Shown: piece after piece, positions 6,555-7,096 of the stretch | Layout: each line of letters opens with the position of its first letter | How positions within the stretch are numbered: position 1 is the first letter of the stretch | Origin: UBA668 sp031366885 | GTDB lineage: Bacteria > Actinomycetota > Acidimicrobiia > Acidimicrobiales > Ilumatobacteraceae | Assembly (NCBI GenBank): GCA_031366885.1 | Contig: JANLPB010000335.1 | Span: 1 to 7,096 of the forward strand | Length of the DNA: 7,096 bases | Reading direction: 5' to 3' | Program-made: the position numbers and the translations under genes | The notes under the pieces: model-generated | Seen by the model: only the letters and a program-made list of their open reading frames with translations | What the model was told of the DNA's origin: nothing | Database searches by the model: none

Positions 6555-7096
6555 TTGACGTCTCACGAAAGAGTCGACGGCCCTGAAGCGGCCCACCGCG
6601 ACTACTCGTATCCAGAAGCCCTGTTGGTCGAGCGACGCCACCTTCTTCCCTTTCTGGAGGAGCTGCCCCCCGGACGATGGGATGCTCCGACGCTGTGCGA
6701 GGGCTGGCGTGTGCGAGAGGTCGTCGCGCACCTCACATACAGCTGGTCGAACACCCTGCTCGGGGTCCCGACGTGGCTGCGCCATCGCGACGACATTGAC
6801 CTGGCCGCACGTTGTACGCACAACAACGGGCGAAGGCCGACCCCAGCGTGTTGCTGCGGCGCTATCGCAGGGCGGCCGAGTCAAGCTTCCAACCGCCGAA
6901 GGTCGCACCCGAGGTGCTGTGGTGCGACAACGTCATCCACGGCCTCGACGTTCGACGTCCGATGGGACTGCGCTATCAGGGCAACCTGCAGACCTTGGCG
7001 AGAGCTGCCCAGAGCCTCGCAAGCATGACGTGGCCCTCGCGGACAGCATGCCGCGCGGAGGGGCTGCGGTTCGTCGCCACGGATTGCGACTGGACG
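6555..7096 (+). pseudogene. Maleylpyruvate isomerase (MDMPI/DinB-like) family gene with a one-base frameshift, 3'-partial
   Basis: The first part, from TTG 6555, reads as the N-terminal helix bundle of the actinobacterial MDMPI family: LPPGRWDAPTLCEGWRVREVVAHL, with H59 matching a metal-ligand His. Its frame loses family likeness after DLAAR (about 6810), becomes a Cys/Arg-rich run and stops at 7026-7028. From about 6812 the frame starting one base earlier continues the family well: LYAQQRAKADPSVLLRRYRR, then CDNVIHGLDVRRPMG with the second metal-ligand pair (D at 6926, H at 6938), then LRFVATDCDWT at the window end. That frame has a stop at 6797-6799, so the break lies between about 6800 and 6830. 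One lost T in the GTTG at 6811-6814 would restore CGT TTG. Family members isomerise or conjugate small molecules, some using mycothiol; the substrate is unknown. It may be a true pseudogene or a sequencing error. Confidence 0.75.

Noticed and set aside
6048..6908. Minus-strand open frame of about 286 codons
   Set aside because: It spans two unrelated plus-strand genes that carry real family motifs and has no recognisable domain itself.

Overview
The window looks like a high-GC actinobacterial chromosome fragment (Actinomycetota). The clues are strong G/C third positions, GTG and TTG starts, apparently leaderless promoters, a VapBC-type toxin-antitoxin pair, and a gene of the DinB-like/maleylpyruvate isomerase superfamily whose well-known members use mycothiol, an actinobacterial thiol. 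No finer taxonomic placement can be supported from the sequence alone. All recognisable genes lie on the + strand and are tightly packed. There is no gene-free stretch longer than about 75 bases, and I see no rRNA, tRNA, CRISPR array, insertion sequence or attachment site.

Positions 1-4224 hold two tandem paralogous flavoenzymes with the dimethylglycine/sarcosine dehydrogenase architecture: an N-terminal DAO-type FAD domain, a middle domain, and a C-terminal GcvT-like folate-binding domain. The first is cut by the left window edge. The second is complete (819 aa) and starts 3 bases after the first stops. Together they probably perform successive oxidative N-demethylations in one-carbon/choline-derived amine catabolism, passing methyl carbons to tetrahydrofolate. 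They differ in an active-site loop and sharply in codon choice, so they may have different substrates and origins.

Positions 4225-5799 hold a compact VapBC-like module: an RHH-type antitoxin and a PIN-domain toxin overlapping by 49 bases. A promoter-like element lies directly in front and would give a leaderless mRNA. A choline/ethanolamine-kinase-like phosphotransferase follows the toxin after only 10 bases. By function the kinase fits the amine-catabolic genes upstream, but by layout it sits downstream of the toxin, so the toxin-antitoxin pair lies inside what otherwise looks like a metabolic cluster.

Positions 5800-7096 hold a GNAT acetyltransferase with a GTG start, then a maleylpyruvate-isomerase-family gene with a TTG start behind a strong Shine-Dalgarno sequence. 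That last gene contains an apparent one-base frameshift near 6812 and runs off the right edge.

I found no clearly unprecedented system. The points most worth checking are the paired dehydrogenases with contrasting active-site loops and codon use, the toxin-antitoxin module placed before the kinase, and the frameshift.
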